NCBI RefSeq assembly: GCF_040518285.1
Contig: NZ_CP155449.1
Coordinates: 496,001-560,000 of the forward strand
Direction: 5' to 3'
Length of the DNA stretch: 64,000 nt
Origin: Knoellia sp. S7-12
Lineage (GTDB): Bacteria; Actinomycetota; Actinomycetes; Actinomycetales; Dermatophilaceae
Positions within the stretch are counted from its first letter, which is position 1; every line of letters begins with the position of its first letter. The notes under the pieces are model-generated. The model was not told the origin of the DNA, made no database searches, and saw nothing but the letters and a program-made list of their open reading frames with translations. Shown here piece after piece: positions 26,549-36,098 of this stretch. Position numbers and translations under genes: made by a program.

Positions 26549-28534
26549 ATGAAGTACCTCATCGGCGCCCTGGTCATCCTTGCCCTCCTCTTCGCGATCT
26601 GGTGGTTCGTGTCCAGGGGCAAGCAGCGGCAGCTCGACGAGCAGCGGGCCGAAGCCGCGAGCATCCGGGCGGCTGCTCAGGCGCGCGACACGACGATCCG
26701 CGGGCAGGAGACATTCGCCCAGCAGGCCGACGAGCGCGCCTCATTCGCACGGCAGGAGGCCGAGCAACGCGCCCGCCAGGCGGAGGAGAGCGCTCGTGAA
26801 GCCCAACGAGTCGAGGACGAGGCCCGTCGGCACCAGGGCGAGCTCGAGCGAGCTCGCCTTGCCCGCGACGCCGAGCTGCGTCGAGCCGACGAGCTGGACC
26901 CCGACGTCAAGGTCGCCGAGGATGACCCGCGCCCGCTGCCCGAGGACCTTGATGACGATGTGCGTCCGCTCGACGCCACCCGCACCGACGCCACCGACGG
27001 CAGCAGCGCCGATGAGCCGGTGCCGGTGGCCGAGTCCGAGACCGAGCAGCAGCGGGACCGTGGTGCCTGGGGCGCCGGGGCCGCCGCCTCCGGAGCCGGC
27101 GCGGCCGCCATTGGAAGCGCGTATGCCGCGACTCGCGGCAACGTGACCGACGACGAGGCCGCACGACTCGCCTCCGGAGCGGACTACAGCGACAACGAGC
27201 CGATCGTGGAGGAGCCGACGTCCGAGTCCGCCTCCCGGTGGGACGCGCCCGCAGCGCAGGAGCCCGGAGGGTCTGGACCCGCGACGGCGGACTGGGAAGC
27301 GGCTGAGACCGGGTGGACGACCGAGCCGACGGACGCCGAGTGGTCCCGCAACGAGCCGACCACCTCTGAGTGGGACACGAGGGAGACGACGGACACGACG
27401 GACACGACTGACACGACAAATCCGACCGACACGACCGATGGGACCGACATGACTGACACGAGCGGCACGGCTGACGACACGAACACGACCGATACGAACG
27501 CCACCGACACGAACACCACCGACACGAACACCACCGACACGAACACCACCGACACGAACACCACCGACACGAACACCACCGACACGAACACCACCGACAC
27601 GAACGACTCGGCCGACCAGTCCGGCGGTGAGATGACCATCATCAACGACGTGGAGGACTACGCCTCGACGGAACCGCTGCCTGCAGAGCTGCCTGCTCCG
27701 GACGCGCAGGCCTCGAGCGAGCAGCCCGAGGCCGAGGACTCCTCGGGCTTGACCCACGACAGGTCGCGCGACGATCTGGCGCAGGAGCAGGAGGACGTGA
27801 CTGTCCAGGATGACGCGGCATCGGACGAGGCCGTGACCACGAGTGAGCCGACGACCGAGGAGACATGGGAGGACACCACCGGCGTCGACGCGTCCGATGA
27901 GTCCGAGGCTCCCACTGGGTCGGAGACCTCCGCCGACGTGTCCGACGAGTCCAACCAGTCCGACGAGTCCAACCAGTCCGGCGTGGAATCCAGCCCGAGG
28001 TCCGACGCGGACTCCGCGTCGGACACCGATGTCCGCACCGAGGGCGGTGACGCGACGCACTGGCCCGACGGCACCGACCGCGTCAACACCCTCGACAGTG
28101 AGTCCGACAGCGAGTCCGGCAGCGAGTCGGAGAGCACGAATTCGACGGACACCGAGACGGGCAACGACGACTACGACAGCGTCACCGGCGACCAGCCGAA
28201 CTACTCGTCCGAGGACCCCGGCGCCGAGGACCCTGGCGCCGTGACCGAGAGGTCACCCGATGAGCACACCGAGGAAAAAGACTCCGGTGGTGGCGGCGAG
28301 TCGAGCCGTCGCATGTCCAGCGTCGACGAGATCAGCGACGGTGGTTACGGCGTCGGATCCGCAGCACCGTTCGAGGACCGGGCGCAGCCGAGTGACCACC
28401 CGGTGCAGGCCTACAACGACACGAAGACGTTCCGCGTCCCCGGCGCTGACGGATATGATTCCGCAGAGCCGGACGTGTGGTTCTACGACGAGGAAGCCGC
28501 CCGCCGCGCCGGCTTCACCCCGTCGGAGGGCTGA
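26549..28534 (+). CDS. Membrane-anchored acidic low-complexity protein
   Basis: 661 residues. An N-terminal helix (3-21) anchors it, followed by a charged coiled coil (about 24-115, rich in Glu/Arg/Gln). A very long Asp/Thr/Ser/Glu-rich disordered region contains tandem TDTNT repeats (about residues 311-350). The last 40 residues are ordered (HPVQAYNDTKTFRVPG to WFYDEEAARRAGF) and resemble the short C-terminal module called the sunset domain in some annotations; I hold that loosely. AGGAGA precedes the ATG. A cell-surface or cytoplasmic scaffold role is possible, but no function can be assigned. Confidence 0.7.
   Translation: MKYLIGALVILALLFAIWWFVSRGKQRQLDEQRAEAASIRAAAQARDTTIRGQETFAQQADERASFARQEAEQRARQAEESAREAQRVEDEARRHQGELERARLARDAELRRADELDPDVKVAEDDPRPLPEDLDDDVRPLDATRTDATDGSSADEPVPVAESETEQQRDRGAWGAGAAASGAGAAAIGSAYAATRGNVTDDEAARLASGADYSDNEPIVEEPTSESASRWDAPAAQEPGGSGPATADWEAAETGWTTEPTDAEWSRNEPTTSEWDTRETTDTTDTTDTTNPTDTTDGTDMTDTSGTADDTNTTDTNATDTNTTDTNTTDTNTTDTNTTDTNTTDTNTTDTNDSADQSGGEMTIINDVEDYASTEPLPAELPAPDAQASSEQPEAEDSSGLTHDRSRDDLAQEQEDVTVQDDAASDEAVTTSEPTTEETWEDTTGVDASDESEAPTGSETSADVSDESNQSDESNQSGVESSPRSDADSASDTDVRTEGGDATHWPDGTDRVNTLDSESDSESGSESESTNSTDTETGNDDYDSVTGDQPNYSSEDPGAEDPGAVTERSPDEHTEEKDSGGGGESSRRMSSVDEISDGGYGVGSAAPFEDRAQPSDHPVQAYNDTKTFRVPGADGYDSAEPDVWFYDEEAARRAGFTPSEG
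27481..27600 (+). repeat. Tandem 15-bp repeats coding TDTNT
   Basis: Six perfect head-to-tail copies of a 15-base unit (GAACACCACCGACAC) run from 27511 to 27600. Two degenerate copies precede them (27481-27510). Less regular 9-base ACGGACACG-type repeats lie at 27388-27420. All are in frame, so copy-number change would alter protein length without a frameshift. Confidence 0.95.
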
Positions 28535-28554
28535 CCCGACCTCACCCACTGCAC

Positions 28555-28593
28555 GACGATGCCCCGCCGGACCTGATCCATCGGGGCATCGTC
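28555..28593. terminator. Bidirectional hairpin terminator
   Basis: Perfect 12-base arms (28555-28566 and 28582-28593) enclose a 15-base loop. It lies between two convergent genes (ends at 28534 and 28635) and can stop transcription from both sides. Confidence 0.75.
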
Positions 28594-28634
28594 ATGTCAG
28601 GACGTGGTGCCGAGGGTCCGTTGCCCTCAATGGC

Positions 28635-29069
28635 TCACCAGTGACCGCCACGCTCCCGGTCGCGATCCTCGTCAACGGCTGGACGCGGCCCCGTGTCGTC
28701 GACCTCGACGTGGCGCTCAAGCGCCGGTTCGGGAGCGGTCACGGACTCGTCGTCGCCCCAGGAACGGGACTCCACGGCATACGCACCGGTCGTTGTCTCC
28801 CCGGGGCCACGGCCATCGCGCCAGCCGGCGCCACCCAGCCGGCTGCGCGGGACGGTCTGGTCGACCGCGTCACTGCCGTCACTGCCGTCACTGCCAAAGG
28901 TCAGCCCACGTCCACCGCTCACCCCGGCCTGCGTGACCTCAGGTGCGGCGTAGTCGTGATGAGACACCGGAGCCGTGGTGTCGCCGCGATGCCGCAGCAC
29001 CCAGACGAGGGCGGCCACGACGACCACGAGCGCGAGAGCACCGATGAGCCACAGCTTCGTGTCATCCAT
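28635..29069 (-). CDS. Small single-pass membrane protein, unknown function
   Basis: 144 residues. One N-terminal helix (LWLIGALALVVVVAALVWVL) is followed by a polar, Gly/Ser/Asp-rich tail with GSDGSDGSD, which looks disordered. No family recognised. ATG 29069 is preceded by TACGGT and seven bases, consistent with a leaderless mRNA. The gene diverges from pntA. Confidence 0.6.
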   Translation of the reverse strand: MDDTKLWLIGALALVVVVAALVWVLRHRGDTTAPVSHHDYAAPEVTQAGVSGGRGLTFGSDGSDGSDAVDQTVPRSRLGGAGWRDGRGPGETTTGAYAVESRSWGDDESVTAPEPALERHVEVDDTGPRPAVDEDRDRERGGHW

Positions 29070-29221
29070 GGCAATGACCGTAGCCAAGGCGGCGGCCCAA
29101 GTGGTGAGTTGATGACCGAAGAACGGGACAGATCCGTTCTGCGAGTCACACCATCCGCGATCGGTGGGGTCGTCCTAGTAGGTTCGCGGTCGTATGTCTG
29201 TCCCCGGACGAGGAGGTCTCT

Positions 29222-30772
29222 GTGCGCATCGGTGTGCCATTGGAGTCGTTGGCTGGCGAGACCCGCGTCGCCGCGACTCCCAAGACTGTCGAGCAACTCA
29301 TCGGACTCGGGTATGCCGTGTTCATCCAGTCCGGCGCGGGTCACCGCGCGACGTTCGAGGACAACGCGTATGCCAGGGCGGGAGCCGATGTCGTGGGCGA
29401 TGAGGTGTGGAACACCGACATCATCCTCAAGATCAACGCGCCGTCGCCCGACGAGCTCGAGCGGCTGCGCAGCGGCCAGACGATCGTGAGTCTTCTGTCG
29501 CCCGCCCTGAAGCCCGAGCTCGTGTCGGCGCTCGCGGAGCGCGGCGTGACGGCGCTCGCGATGGACGCGGTCCCACGCATCTCGCGCGCGCAGTCGCTCG
29601 ACGTGCTGTCGTCCATGGCCAACATCGGTGGATATCGCGCCGTCATCGAGGCGGCCCACGAGTTCGGTTCGTTCTTCACCGGCCAGGTGACCGCGGCGGG
29701 CAAGGTGCCGCCGGCCAAGGTGCTCGTCATCGGCGCAGGCGTCGCTGGTCTGTCGGCCATCGGCACCGCTGGATCGCTCGGAGCGGTCGTCCGGGCCTTC
29801 GACGCGCGCAGCGAGGTCGCCGAGCAGGTCGAGTCGATGGGCGCGCAGTTCCTCCGGATCGAGATCGAGGACTCTGGCCCCTCGGCTGACGGCTACGCCA
29901 AGGAGACCGGCGAGGACTTCAACCGCAAGGCTGCCGAGCTGTATGCCGCGCAGGCTGCGGACGTCGACATCGTCATCACCACCGCGCTCATCCCGGGTCG
30001 CCCGGCCCCACGGTTGCTCGACGAGCAGATGGTGGCGTCGATGAAGCCCGGATCGGTCATCGTCGACATGGCAGCAGCCAACGGTGGCAACGTCGCTGGC
30101 TCCGTCGCCGACCAGAAGATCGTCACCGAGAACGGCGTGACGATCCTGGGCTACACCGACCTGCCGGGACGTCTGCCCACCCAGGCCTCGCAACTGTTCG
30201 GCACCAACCTCGTCAACCTGTTGAAGCTCGTCACGCCTGAGAAGGATGGCAACTTCACCCTCGACCTCGAGGACCAGGTCCAGCGGGGCATGACCGTCGT
30301 CCACGACGGGGAGGTGCTCTGGCCGCCGCCCCCGGTGCAGGTGTCCGCTGCCCCTGCCGCCGGCGGGAAGGAGGCAGCCGGTTCTGCGGCGGCCGCGGCC
30401 CTGGCCAAGGAGCCCAAGAAGCCTCGCGATCCCCGGATGAAGTACCTCTGGATGGCGATCGGAGCGCTGGTCTTCGCCCTCATCGCCTCGGCATCGCCCG
30501 CGGTCTTCCTCGGACACTTCACTGTCTTTGCCCTGGCCGTGATCGTCGGCTTCTATGTCATCTCCAACGTGTCGCACGCCCTCCACACGCCACTCATGGC
30601 CGAGACCAACGCCATCAGCGGAATCATCGTCGTCGGCGGGCTGCTGCAGATCGACTCCGACGACCTCGTCGTCAAGACCCTCGCGTTCCTCGCGATCCTG
30701 GTTGCCAGCATCAACATCTTCGGAGGCTTCGCTGTGACCGGCCGCATGCTCGAGATGTTCCGGAAGGACTGA
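29222..30772 (+). CDS. pntA: NAD(P) transhydrogenase subunit alpha
   Basis: 516 residues, membrane proton-translocating transhydrogenase that exchanges hydride between NADH and NADP+. The NAD(H)-binding domain I (about 1-375) contains [30 protein letters not shown] and [13 protein letters not shown]. An Ala/Pro/Lys linker leads to four helices of domain II (about 410-510). This is the two-subunit arrangement with the alpha membrane part fused, as in E. coli (510 residues). GTG 29222 has GGAGG upstream. It pairs with pntB eight bases downstream. Confidence 0.95.
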   Translation: MRIGVPLESLAGETRVAATPKTVEQLIGLGYAVFIQSGAGHRATFEDNAYARAGADVVGDEVWNTDIILKINAPSPDELERLRSGQTIVSLLSPALKPELVSALAERGVTALAMDAVPRISRAQSLDVLSSMANIGGYRAVIEAAHEFGSFFTGQVTAAGKVPPAKVLVIGAGVAGLSAIGTAGSLGAVVRAFDARSEVAEQVESMGAQFLRIEIEDSGPSADGYAKETGEDFNRKAAELYAAQAADVDIVITTALIPGRPAPRLLDEQMVASMKPGSVIVDMAAANGGNVAGSVADQKIVTENGVTILGYTDLPGRLPTQASQLFGTNLVNLLKLVTPEKDGNFTLDLEDQVQRGMTVVHDGEVLWPPPPVQVSAAPAAGGKEAAGSAAAAALAKEPKKPRDPRMKYLWMAIGALVFALIASASPAVFLGHFTVFALAVIVGFYVISNVSHALHTPLMAETNAISGIIVVGGLLQIDSDDLVVKTLAFLAILVASINIFGGFAVTGRMLEMFRKD

Positions 30773-30779
30773 GGCGACG

Positions 30780-32159
30780 ATGACAGAAAACGTGGTCTCT
30801 GCGGCATACATCGTCTCTGCCGTTCTCTTTGTTCTCTCCCTCGCGGGGCTCTCGAAGCACGAGAGTGCCAAGGAGGGCAACGCTTTTGGCGTGACCGGCA
30901 TGGTGATTGCGCTGGGCGCGACCATCTGGCTGACTCTCTCGCGGTCGCCGCACGCGATCTCGACGCTGCTGCTCATCGCGCTGGCCATGGGCATCGGGGC
31001 GGCCATCGGGCTGTGGCGGGCCCGCAAGGTCGAGATGACCCAGATGCCCGAGCTCGTGGCGATGCTGCATTCGTTCGTGGGACTCGCGGCCGTGCTCGTC
31101 GGCATCAACTCGCACCTCAGCGTCGGCGACGCGTCCGACACGATCCACAGTGTCGAGGTCTTCCTCGGCGTCTTCATCGGTGCGGTGACGCTGACCGGCT
31201 CGATCGTCGCGTTCCTCAAGCTGTCGGCGCGGATCAAGTCGACACCGCTCATGCTGCCCGCGCGTCATTGGCTCAACCTCGCAGCCCTCGTCGTGTCGGT
31301 GCTGCTGCTCGGCTGGTTCATCCAGTCGCACTCGCTCGTGCCGCTGCTCCTCATGACGGTGATCGCGCTGGCGTTCGGCTGGCACCTGGTGGCATCGATC
31401 GGCGGCGGCGACATGCCGGTCGTCGTGTCGATGCTCAACTCCTATTCCGGGTGGGCGGCGGCCGCTGCGGGCTTCATGCTCGGCAATGACCTGCTCATCG
31501 TCACGGGTGCTCTGGTCGGCGCCTCCGGTGCGATCCTCAGCTACATCATGTGCAAGGCGATGAACCGCTCCTTCGTGTCGGTCATTGCTGGTGGCTTCGG
31601 CCAGGAGGTCGTGGTCGGCGAGGACAAGGACTATGGCGAGCACCGCGAGGTCACTGCTGAGGGTGTCGCGGAACTGTTGCGGGACGCGTCGTCTGTCGTC
31701 ATCACGCCGGGCTATGGCATGGCGGTGGCGCAGGCGCAGTATCCCGTCGCCGAGCTCACGAAGCGGTTGCGGGACAGGGGAGTTGAGGTTCGCTTTGGCA
31801 TCCACCCGGTCGCGGGTCGACTGCCCGGGCACATGAATGTGCTGCTCGCCGAGGCCAAGGTGCCCTATGACATCGTCCTCGAGATGGACGAGGTCAACGA
31901 CGACTTCTCGTCCACCGACGTGGTGCTGGTGATTGGTGCCAACGACACCGTCAACCCGTCCGCAGCCGAGGACCCGACGTCACCGATCGCCGGTATGCCG
32001 GTGCTCGAGGTGTGGAATGCCAAGGACGTCATCGTGTTCAAGCGGTCGATGGCGACGGGCTATGCAGGTGTGCAGAATCCGCTGTTCTTCCGCGAGAACT
32101 CGCAGATGCTCTTTGGTGACGCCAAGGACCGAGTCACCGACATCCTCACCGCCCTCTGA
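30780..32159 (+). CDS. pntB: NAD(P) transhydrogenase subunit beta
   Basis: 459 residues, close to the E. coli length of 462. About eight membrane helices (1-265) form the proton channel with PntA. The NADP(H)-binding domain III (about 285-459) has [37 protein letters not shown] and [12 protein letters not shown]. Together with PntA it supplies NADPH at the expense of the proton gradient. Downstream is a 62-bp palindrome. Confidence 0.95.
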   Translation: MTENVVSAAYIVSAVLFVLSLAGLSKHESAKEGNAFGVTGMVIALGATIWLTLSRSPHAISTLLLIALAMGIGAAIGLWRARKVEMTQMPELVAMLHSFVGLAAVLVGINSHLSVGDASDTIHSVEVFLGVFIGAVTLTGSIVAFLKLSARIKSTPLMLPARHWLNLAALVVSVLLLGWFIQSHSLVPLLLMTVIALAFGWHLVASIGGGDMPVVVSMLNSYSGWAAAAAGFMLGNDLLIVTGALVGASGAILSYIMCKAMNRSFVSVIAGGFGQEVVVGEDKDYGEHREVTAEGVAELLRDASSVVITPGYGMAVAQAQYPVAELTKRLRDRGVEVRFGIHPVAGRLPGHMNVLLAEAKVPYDIVLEMDEVNDDFSSTDVVLVIGANDTVNPSAAEDPTSPIAGMPVLEVWNAKDVIVFKRSMATGYAGVQNPLFFRENSQMLFGDAKDRVTDILTAL

Positions 32160-32186
32160 CCCCAACTTGGCTGGTCCCCTCACCCG

Positions 32187-32248
32187 GTCGAGGTAGTAGG
32201 AAACGCCGAGCTCCGGCCTGCGGGCTCGGCGTTTCTCACTACCTCGAC
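32187..32248. repeat. 62-bp palindromic element, copy 1
   Basis: An imperfect inverted repeat: GTCGAGGTAGT at one end and ACTACCTCGAC at the other. The inner arms AAACGCCGAGC and GCTCGGCGTTT pair fully around a short loop. It follows the pntB stop by 27 bases and may serve as its terminator. A second copy, differing at about eight of 62 positions, lies at 33287-33348 in the same orientation. Confidence 0.85.
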
Positions 32249-32304
32249 TCGGGCTGGGGATAAGTCCGCGGCAGTGAGGCGCCCTTCGGCGATCATCCTT
32301 ATCC

Positions 32305-33279
32305 ATGAAGCCTTTGCCGGAGACTCTCACGAGCGGGACCTTCTCGACTCGAGAGGCTCGCTCGCTTGGGTTGAGCCCCCAGGACTTGCGCCACCCGGAC
32401 CTCGTTGTCGTGACCCACGGATCCCGCGCTGTGCAGCACCCCAACACTTTGGCTGAGCGGGCAAGGGCGTTCTTGGTTGCGATGCATGGCGACGTGGCAC
32501 TTTCTCATGTCACTGCTGCACAGCTCTGGGGCCTGCCGTTGCCCCAGCGTCTGGAGTCACAAGAGGAGCTCGACGTCATGTGTGCACCCAAGGCCGGCCC
32601 GGTGAAGCGGAAGGGATGCATTGGCCATCGAGGCTTGACTCGTCGGACGGTGGTCACACACTGCGGAGTGGCTGTGACGGGCCTTGCCGACACCTGGGTC
32701 GATCTGGGCGAGATCGCGAAGCAAGGTCTGGACCTCGATGACCTCGTGGTCGCCGGCGATGTCGTGGCTCGCAGGCTCGACGAGTCGCACGATCTGGGCG
32801 CCGGCGTGAAAATGATGCGGACTGCACTCCAGGGGAGGGTGAGGCCTCGCGGCAAGGCGGTGCTGGCGCAGGCGCTGACGCTGATCTCACCGAGATCCAA
32901 GTCGCCGATGGAGACTCGCGCGCGACTCATGTTCCGCAGAGGCGGATTGCCGACCCCGGAACTCAACGTCAACGTCGAGTTCGACGGCGACGGCGACGGC
33001 GGCGGTGAAGGTGAAGGCAATGGGGGAGCGGGTTGGATGCTCGAAGGAGACTTCGTGTGGCGGAGGCAACGAGTCATCGGCGAATACCAGGGCAAGCACC
33101 ACACGGACATTCGCCAACGGGCCGTGGATGTGGCCAGGCGACATCTGGCCGAGGACGAGGGCTGGACCTTTGTCGAGATCTTCGCCGGCGACGTTTATAC
33201 GCGCCCCAAGCGCATCGCCATGTTGCGTCGGCTCGGACGCGAGTTGGGAATGCCCGATTCAGACCTGAATCTCAGGTGA
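32305..33279 (+). CDS. Nuclease-like protein (DUF559 / Vsr-type fold)
   Basis: 324 residues. The N-terminal half resembles the helical/winged domain of AbiEi-type and related actinobacterial proteins (SGTFSTREARSLGLSPQDL). The C-terminal 100 residues fit a PD-(D/E)XK nuclease fold of the Vsr/DUF559 type: SPMETRARLMFRRGGLPTPELN, then EGDFVWRRQRVIGEYQGKHH. The acidic residues and the Glu-x-Gln resemble a metal site, but the canonical Glu-x-Lys is not seen. A low-complexity Gly/Asp/Glu insert (DGDGDGGGEGEGNGG) interrupts the domain. There is no partner gene. It is bracketed by two near-identical palindromes, suggesting it can move or recombine as a unit. Confidence 0.6.
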   Translation: MKPLPETLTSGTFSTREARSLGLSPQDLRHPDLVVVTHGSRAVQHPNTLAERARAFLVAMHGDVALSHVTAAQLWGLPLPQRLESQEELDVMCAPKAGPVKRKGCIGHRGLTRRTVVTHCGVAVTGLADTWVDLGEIAKQGLDLDDLVVAGDVVARRLDESHDLGAGVKMMRTALQGRVRPRGKAVLAQALTLISPRSKSPMETRARLMFRRGGLPTPELNVNVEFDGDGDGGGEGEGNGGAGWMLEGDFVWRRQRVIGEYQGKHHTDIRQRAVDVARRHLAEDEGWTFVEIFAGDVYTRPKRIAMLRRLGRELGMPDSDLNLR

Positions 33280-33286
33280 GGCAGCA

Positions 33287-33348
33287 GTCGAGGTAGTAAG
33301 AAACGCCGAGCCCCGGCGTGCGGGCTCGGCGATTCGTACTACCTCGAG
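33287..33348. repeat. 62-bp palindromic element, copy 2
   Basis: Same structure and orientation as the element at 32187-32248, about 87 percent identical by eye. It lies eight bases after the nuclease-like gene and 20 bases before the end of the convergent permease gene. It could terminate both. Paired positions in the internal loop differ between the copies while the stem is kept. Confidence 0.85.
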
Positions 33349-33368
33349 TTGTGGAGCGGTGCCCCGGC

Positions 33369-34856
33369 TCAGGTGGAGGTCATGCTCGGGACGTCTTCCT
33401 CGCGGGAGCTGCCCGCCAGCCGCGACCGCTTGTAGCCGTAGATGAAGTAGATGACGAAGCCGAGTGCCATCCAGACGATGAAGCGGATCCACGTCTCGGT
33501 CGGCAGCGTGAGCATCAGGTAGAAGCTGGCGAGCGCCGCGAGGATCGGCAGGACCGGGCTGAACGGCACCTTGAACGGGCGGTGGATGTCGGGGCGCTTG
33601 CGACGCAGCACCGGCACGGCGATCGACACGAGCGTGAATGCCGCGAGGGTGCCGATGTTGACCATGTACTCGAGCTTGCCGACCGGGGTGAACGCCGCGG
33701 TGATCGCGACGGCGACTCCGATGATGATCGTGATGCGGAGCGGCGTGCCCGTCTTGGGGTTGACCTTGGCCAGCTGGCGGGGGAGCAGCCAATCGCGCGA
33801 CATGGCGAAGATGACGCGGGAGGCGCCGATCATGAGTGTCATGACGACGGTGGTCAGACCCGCCACGGCCCCAGCGGAGATGAGGGTCGCGTAGCCGGTC
33901 TTGCCCACCGACTCGAAGGCCGCCGCCAGAGCACCCGACGACTCGATCTGGTCATAGGGCACCATGCCGGTCAGCACCAATGCGGTGACGCAGTAGAGGA
34001 TCGTGCAGATCACGAGGGTGGCGATGATGCCGATCGGCAGGTCGCGCTGAGGGTTCTTGGCTTCCTCGGCCGTGGTCGCCACGACGTCGAAGCCGATGTA
34101 GGCGAAGAACACCAGCGATGCCGCGGCGAAGATGCCCATGACGCCGAACGTCGTCTGCTCGAGCCCGAACAGGGTCTGCAGCAGCGGGGTCTCTGCGGCC
34201 GACACCTCGCGCGGCGGGCCGGCGGCCGGGATGAACGGCGAGTAGTTCGCCGACTTGATGTAGGCAAGGCCAGCGAAGATCACGAAGAGGACGATGAAGA
34301 CCTTGATGGCGACGAGCACGAGGTTGACCCGCATCGACTCCTTGATGCCGATGCTCACGAGTGCCGTGAGGATGAGCACGAGGACGAGGGCGGCCAGGTC
34401 GAAGCCGGATCCGGGCGCCACGGCGTCGGGGATGTCGAAGCCGATGTTGCCCATGAAGATCTCGAAGTAGGCCGACCACCCTTGTGCGACAACGCTTGCG
34501 CCGAGGAGGAGCTCGAGCAGGAGGTCCCACCCGATGATCCACGCGACGAGCTCGCCGAGGGAGGTGTAGGAGAAGGTGTAGGCCGATCCCGACACCGGAA
34601 CCGTCGACGCGAACTCGGCATAGCAGAGGGCCGCAAGACCACACACGAGCGCGGCGATGATGAACGAGATGATGACCGACGGCCCGGCGAGCTGGTTGGC
34701 TGCGCGTCCGGCGACCGTGAAGATGCCGGCTCCGATGACGACGCCGACACCGAAGACCGTGAGGTCGAGTGCGGTCAGGCGTTTCTTGAGCTGGTACTCG
34801 GGGTCGTCACCCTCGCGGATGGACTGTTCGATGGACTTCGTCCTCATGACGCTCAT
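33369..34856 (-). CDS. APC-family amino acid permease
   Basis: 495 residues with 12 predicted helices. The first helix has the APC signature GVGVVIGAGIFTVAG, and helix 8 has FFAYIGFDVVATTAEEAKNP typical of cationic amino acid transporters (CAT/YfnA-like). It imports an amino acid by proton symport or exchange; the substrate is not determined. ATG 34856 overlaps the stop of the PH-domain gene (ATGA). It is third in a minus-strand unit with that gene and a tiny membrane protein. Confidence 0.9.
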   Translation of the reverse strand: MSVMRTKSIEQSIREGDDPEYQLKKRLTALDLTVFGVGVVIGAGIFTVAGRAANQLAGPSVIISFIIAALVCGLAALCYAEFASTVPVSGSAYTFSYTSLGELVAWIIGWDLLLELLLGASVVAQGWSAYFEIFMGNIGFDIPDAVAPGSGFDLAALVLVLILTALVSIGIKESMRVNLVLVAIKVFIVLFVIFAGLAYIKSANYSPFIPAAGPPREVSAAETPLLQTLFGLEQTTFGVMGIFAAASLVFFAYIGFDVVATTAEEAKNPQRDLPIGIIATLVICTILYCVTALVLTGMVPYDQIESSGALAAAFESVGKTGYATLISAGAVAGLTTVVMTLMIGASRVIFAMSRDWLLPRQLAKVNPKTGTPLRITIIIGVAVAITAAFTPVGKLEYMVNIGTLAAFTLVSIAVPVLRRKRPDIHRPFKVPFSPVLPILAALASFYLMLTLPTETWIRFIVWMALGFVIYFIYGYKRSRLAGSSREEDVPSMTST

Positions 34857-35773
34857 CGCGCATTCCTTCGTCCTGGTCGTCCTGGTCGCCCGCTGCGTCC
34901 TGCAGGCCCAGACCTGATGACCGGGATCTCTCCCGTGTCTTCGAGGCGCGAGGCGCGGGCAAGATCCGAGCTCTGGTAGAGCGTCTCGTGGGGTGGCGTC
35001 AGTCCGGTCCGGTCATGAACAGGGTTGCGTATGCCGTCCGCCTCCGACCCGCTTCCGTCGCGCCGGAGGTAATTGCGCCATCCGTGCGGGTCGTCCCAGC
35101 CCTCCTGCCACCCGTCGTCGTAGCCGTCGTCGTAGCCGCCGTCCGGGCCTCGGTTCGGCCCGTTGTCGCCGCGGCCGCCGCGGCCGCCTCGGCCCTCCGG
35201 GCCGTCCGGGTCGTCCGGGTCGTCCGGGTCGTCGCCGTCGTCCCACCCGTCGTCGGGGTCCTTGGCCGCATCGGACCCGAAGAGCACCGTGCAGATGGCG
35301 CGGTAGTGCCGTTCGGCATTCGGGACGTAGGCGATGTGTGAGAGGGCCTGGTCCTGACCGGCGGACTCGAGGAGGAAGGTGCCGTAGCCGATGATGCGAC
35401 CCATGATCGAACGGTCGAAGGTCATGTCGGTGACCTTCGTGAGCGGCATCATCGCGACCTTGCGGCGGATGAAGCCGTAGAAGAGGAGGAAGCGCTTGTC
35501 GGTCGCAACGAACCAGTCGTGACGCCAGTTCAGATAGCGCCAGAGGAGGAAGGCAGCGCCAGCCAGGGCGGCATACCAGAAGAAGTTCGCCAGCATGGCG
35601 CCGGAGCGGGTCTGGGGGGCTTCGGCCTCGACGAAGGTCGCGAGGAACAGGAGGCCGACAAAGACGCCGATGGGGCGGAGCTGCGAGAACCAGTGGTGCC
35701 GGACGACGGTGACGACGCGCTCGCCGGGGACGAGGTAGCGTTCCAGCTCACGGTCGAGGCGCCCGGCCGCCAA
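34853..35773 (-). CDS. PH-domain membrane protein with Gly/Asp-rich linker
   Basis: 306 residues from TTG 35773, which has GGAG seven bases upstream. Two membrane helices (about 33-50 and 62-80) precede a bacterial PH domain (about 80-165: WFVATDKRFLLFYGFIRRKVAMMPLTKVTDM to SIMGRIIGYGTFLLESAGQDQAL). The C-terminal 140 residues are disordered: a DDPDDPDDPDG tract, a GRGGRGGRG tract and a final Pro/Gly/Arg tail. bPH2-type proteins are membrane-associated with poorly known function. The repeats derive from 9-base tandem units in the DNA. Confidence 0.82.
   Translation of the reverse strand: MAAGRLDRELERYLVPGERVVTVVRHHWFSQLRPIGVFVGLLFLATFVEAEAPQTRSGAMLANFFWYAALAGAAFLLWRYLNWRHDWFVATDKRFLLFYGFIRRKVAMMPLTKVTDMTFDRSIMGRIIGYGTFLLESAGQDQALSHIAYVPNAERHYRAICTVLFGSDAAKDPDDGWDDGDDPDDPDDPDGPEGRGGRGGRGDNGPNRGPDGGYDDGYDDGWQEGWDDPHGWRNYLRRDGSGSEADGIRNPVHDRTGLTPPHETLYQSSDLARASRLEDTGEIPVIRSGPAGRSGRPGRPGRRNAR
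35207..35241 (-). repeat. 9-bp tandem repeat coding Asp-Asp-Pro
   Basis: Successive copies of GTCCGGGTC (plus strand) code for the DDPDDPDDPDG tract of the PH-domain protein. They lie directly beside a GC-rich block coding GRGGRGGRG. Being in frame, they would allow length variation without frameshift. Confidence 0.7.
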
Positions 35774-35775
35774 GG

Positions 35776-35946
35776 TCAGCTCCGGGCGATCAAGGAGTCG
35801 AAGAACCGACCGATGTTGCGCACGCCGTTGCTGATGACATCCCAGGCGCTGCCGACGATGTCAGCGGCGTCGGAGGGGGAGGTGAAGATGGCATAGAGCA
35901 GGAAGATGACGATCAGCCACGTGACGATCTTCTTGACCGGGGGCAT
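35776..35946 (-). CDS. 56-residue membrane protein
   Basis: A short gene starting at ATG 35946 and stopping two bases before the PH-domain start. The protein begins MPPVKKIVTW, has one hydrophobic helix (LIVIFLLYAIF), then an amphipathic C-terminus (DIVGSAWDVISNGVRNIGRFFDSLIA). Codon usage is normal for this genome, and the tight spacing supports co-expression with the PH-domain protein. No family is known to me. It may be a small subunit or regulator of its neighbour. Confidence 0.7.
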   Translation of the reverse strand: MPPVKKIVTWLIVIFLLYAIFTSPSDAADIVGSAWDVISNGVRNIGRFFDSLIARS

Positions 35947-36098
35947 GGACACGTCGGCTCTCTCTCGGGACAGGTCTCACGCGGGCGCGCAAAGACTTCA
36001 CACTGCAGCATTCATGATGACGGGTGTGACTGGTGTGACTCGTGAGGTTGGGCGGCGTGTCGTCAGGCCGCTCCCACGGCCCGCACGGCTCCCACGAC

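Noticed and set aside
27481..27600. Regular short repeats that could look like a CRISPR array
   Set aside because: Units are 15 bases, contiguous with no spacers, in frame and code TDTNT within a real gene.
28919..31252. 777-residue minus-strand open frame opposite pntAB
   Set aside because: Antisense to two well-conserved genes; composition is low-complexity and typical of a GC-frame shadow.
32305..33279. AbiE-type toxin-antitoxin member
   Set aside because: Only an N-terminal resemblance to AbiEi; no AbiEii nucleotidyltransferase nearby, and the C-terminus looks nuclease-like.
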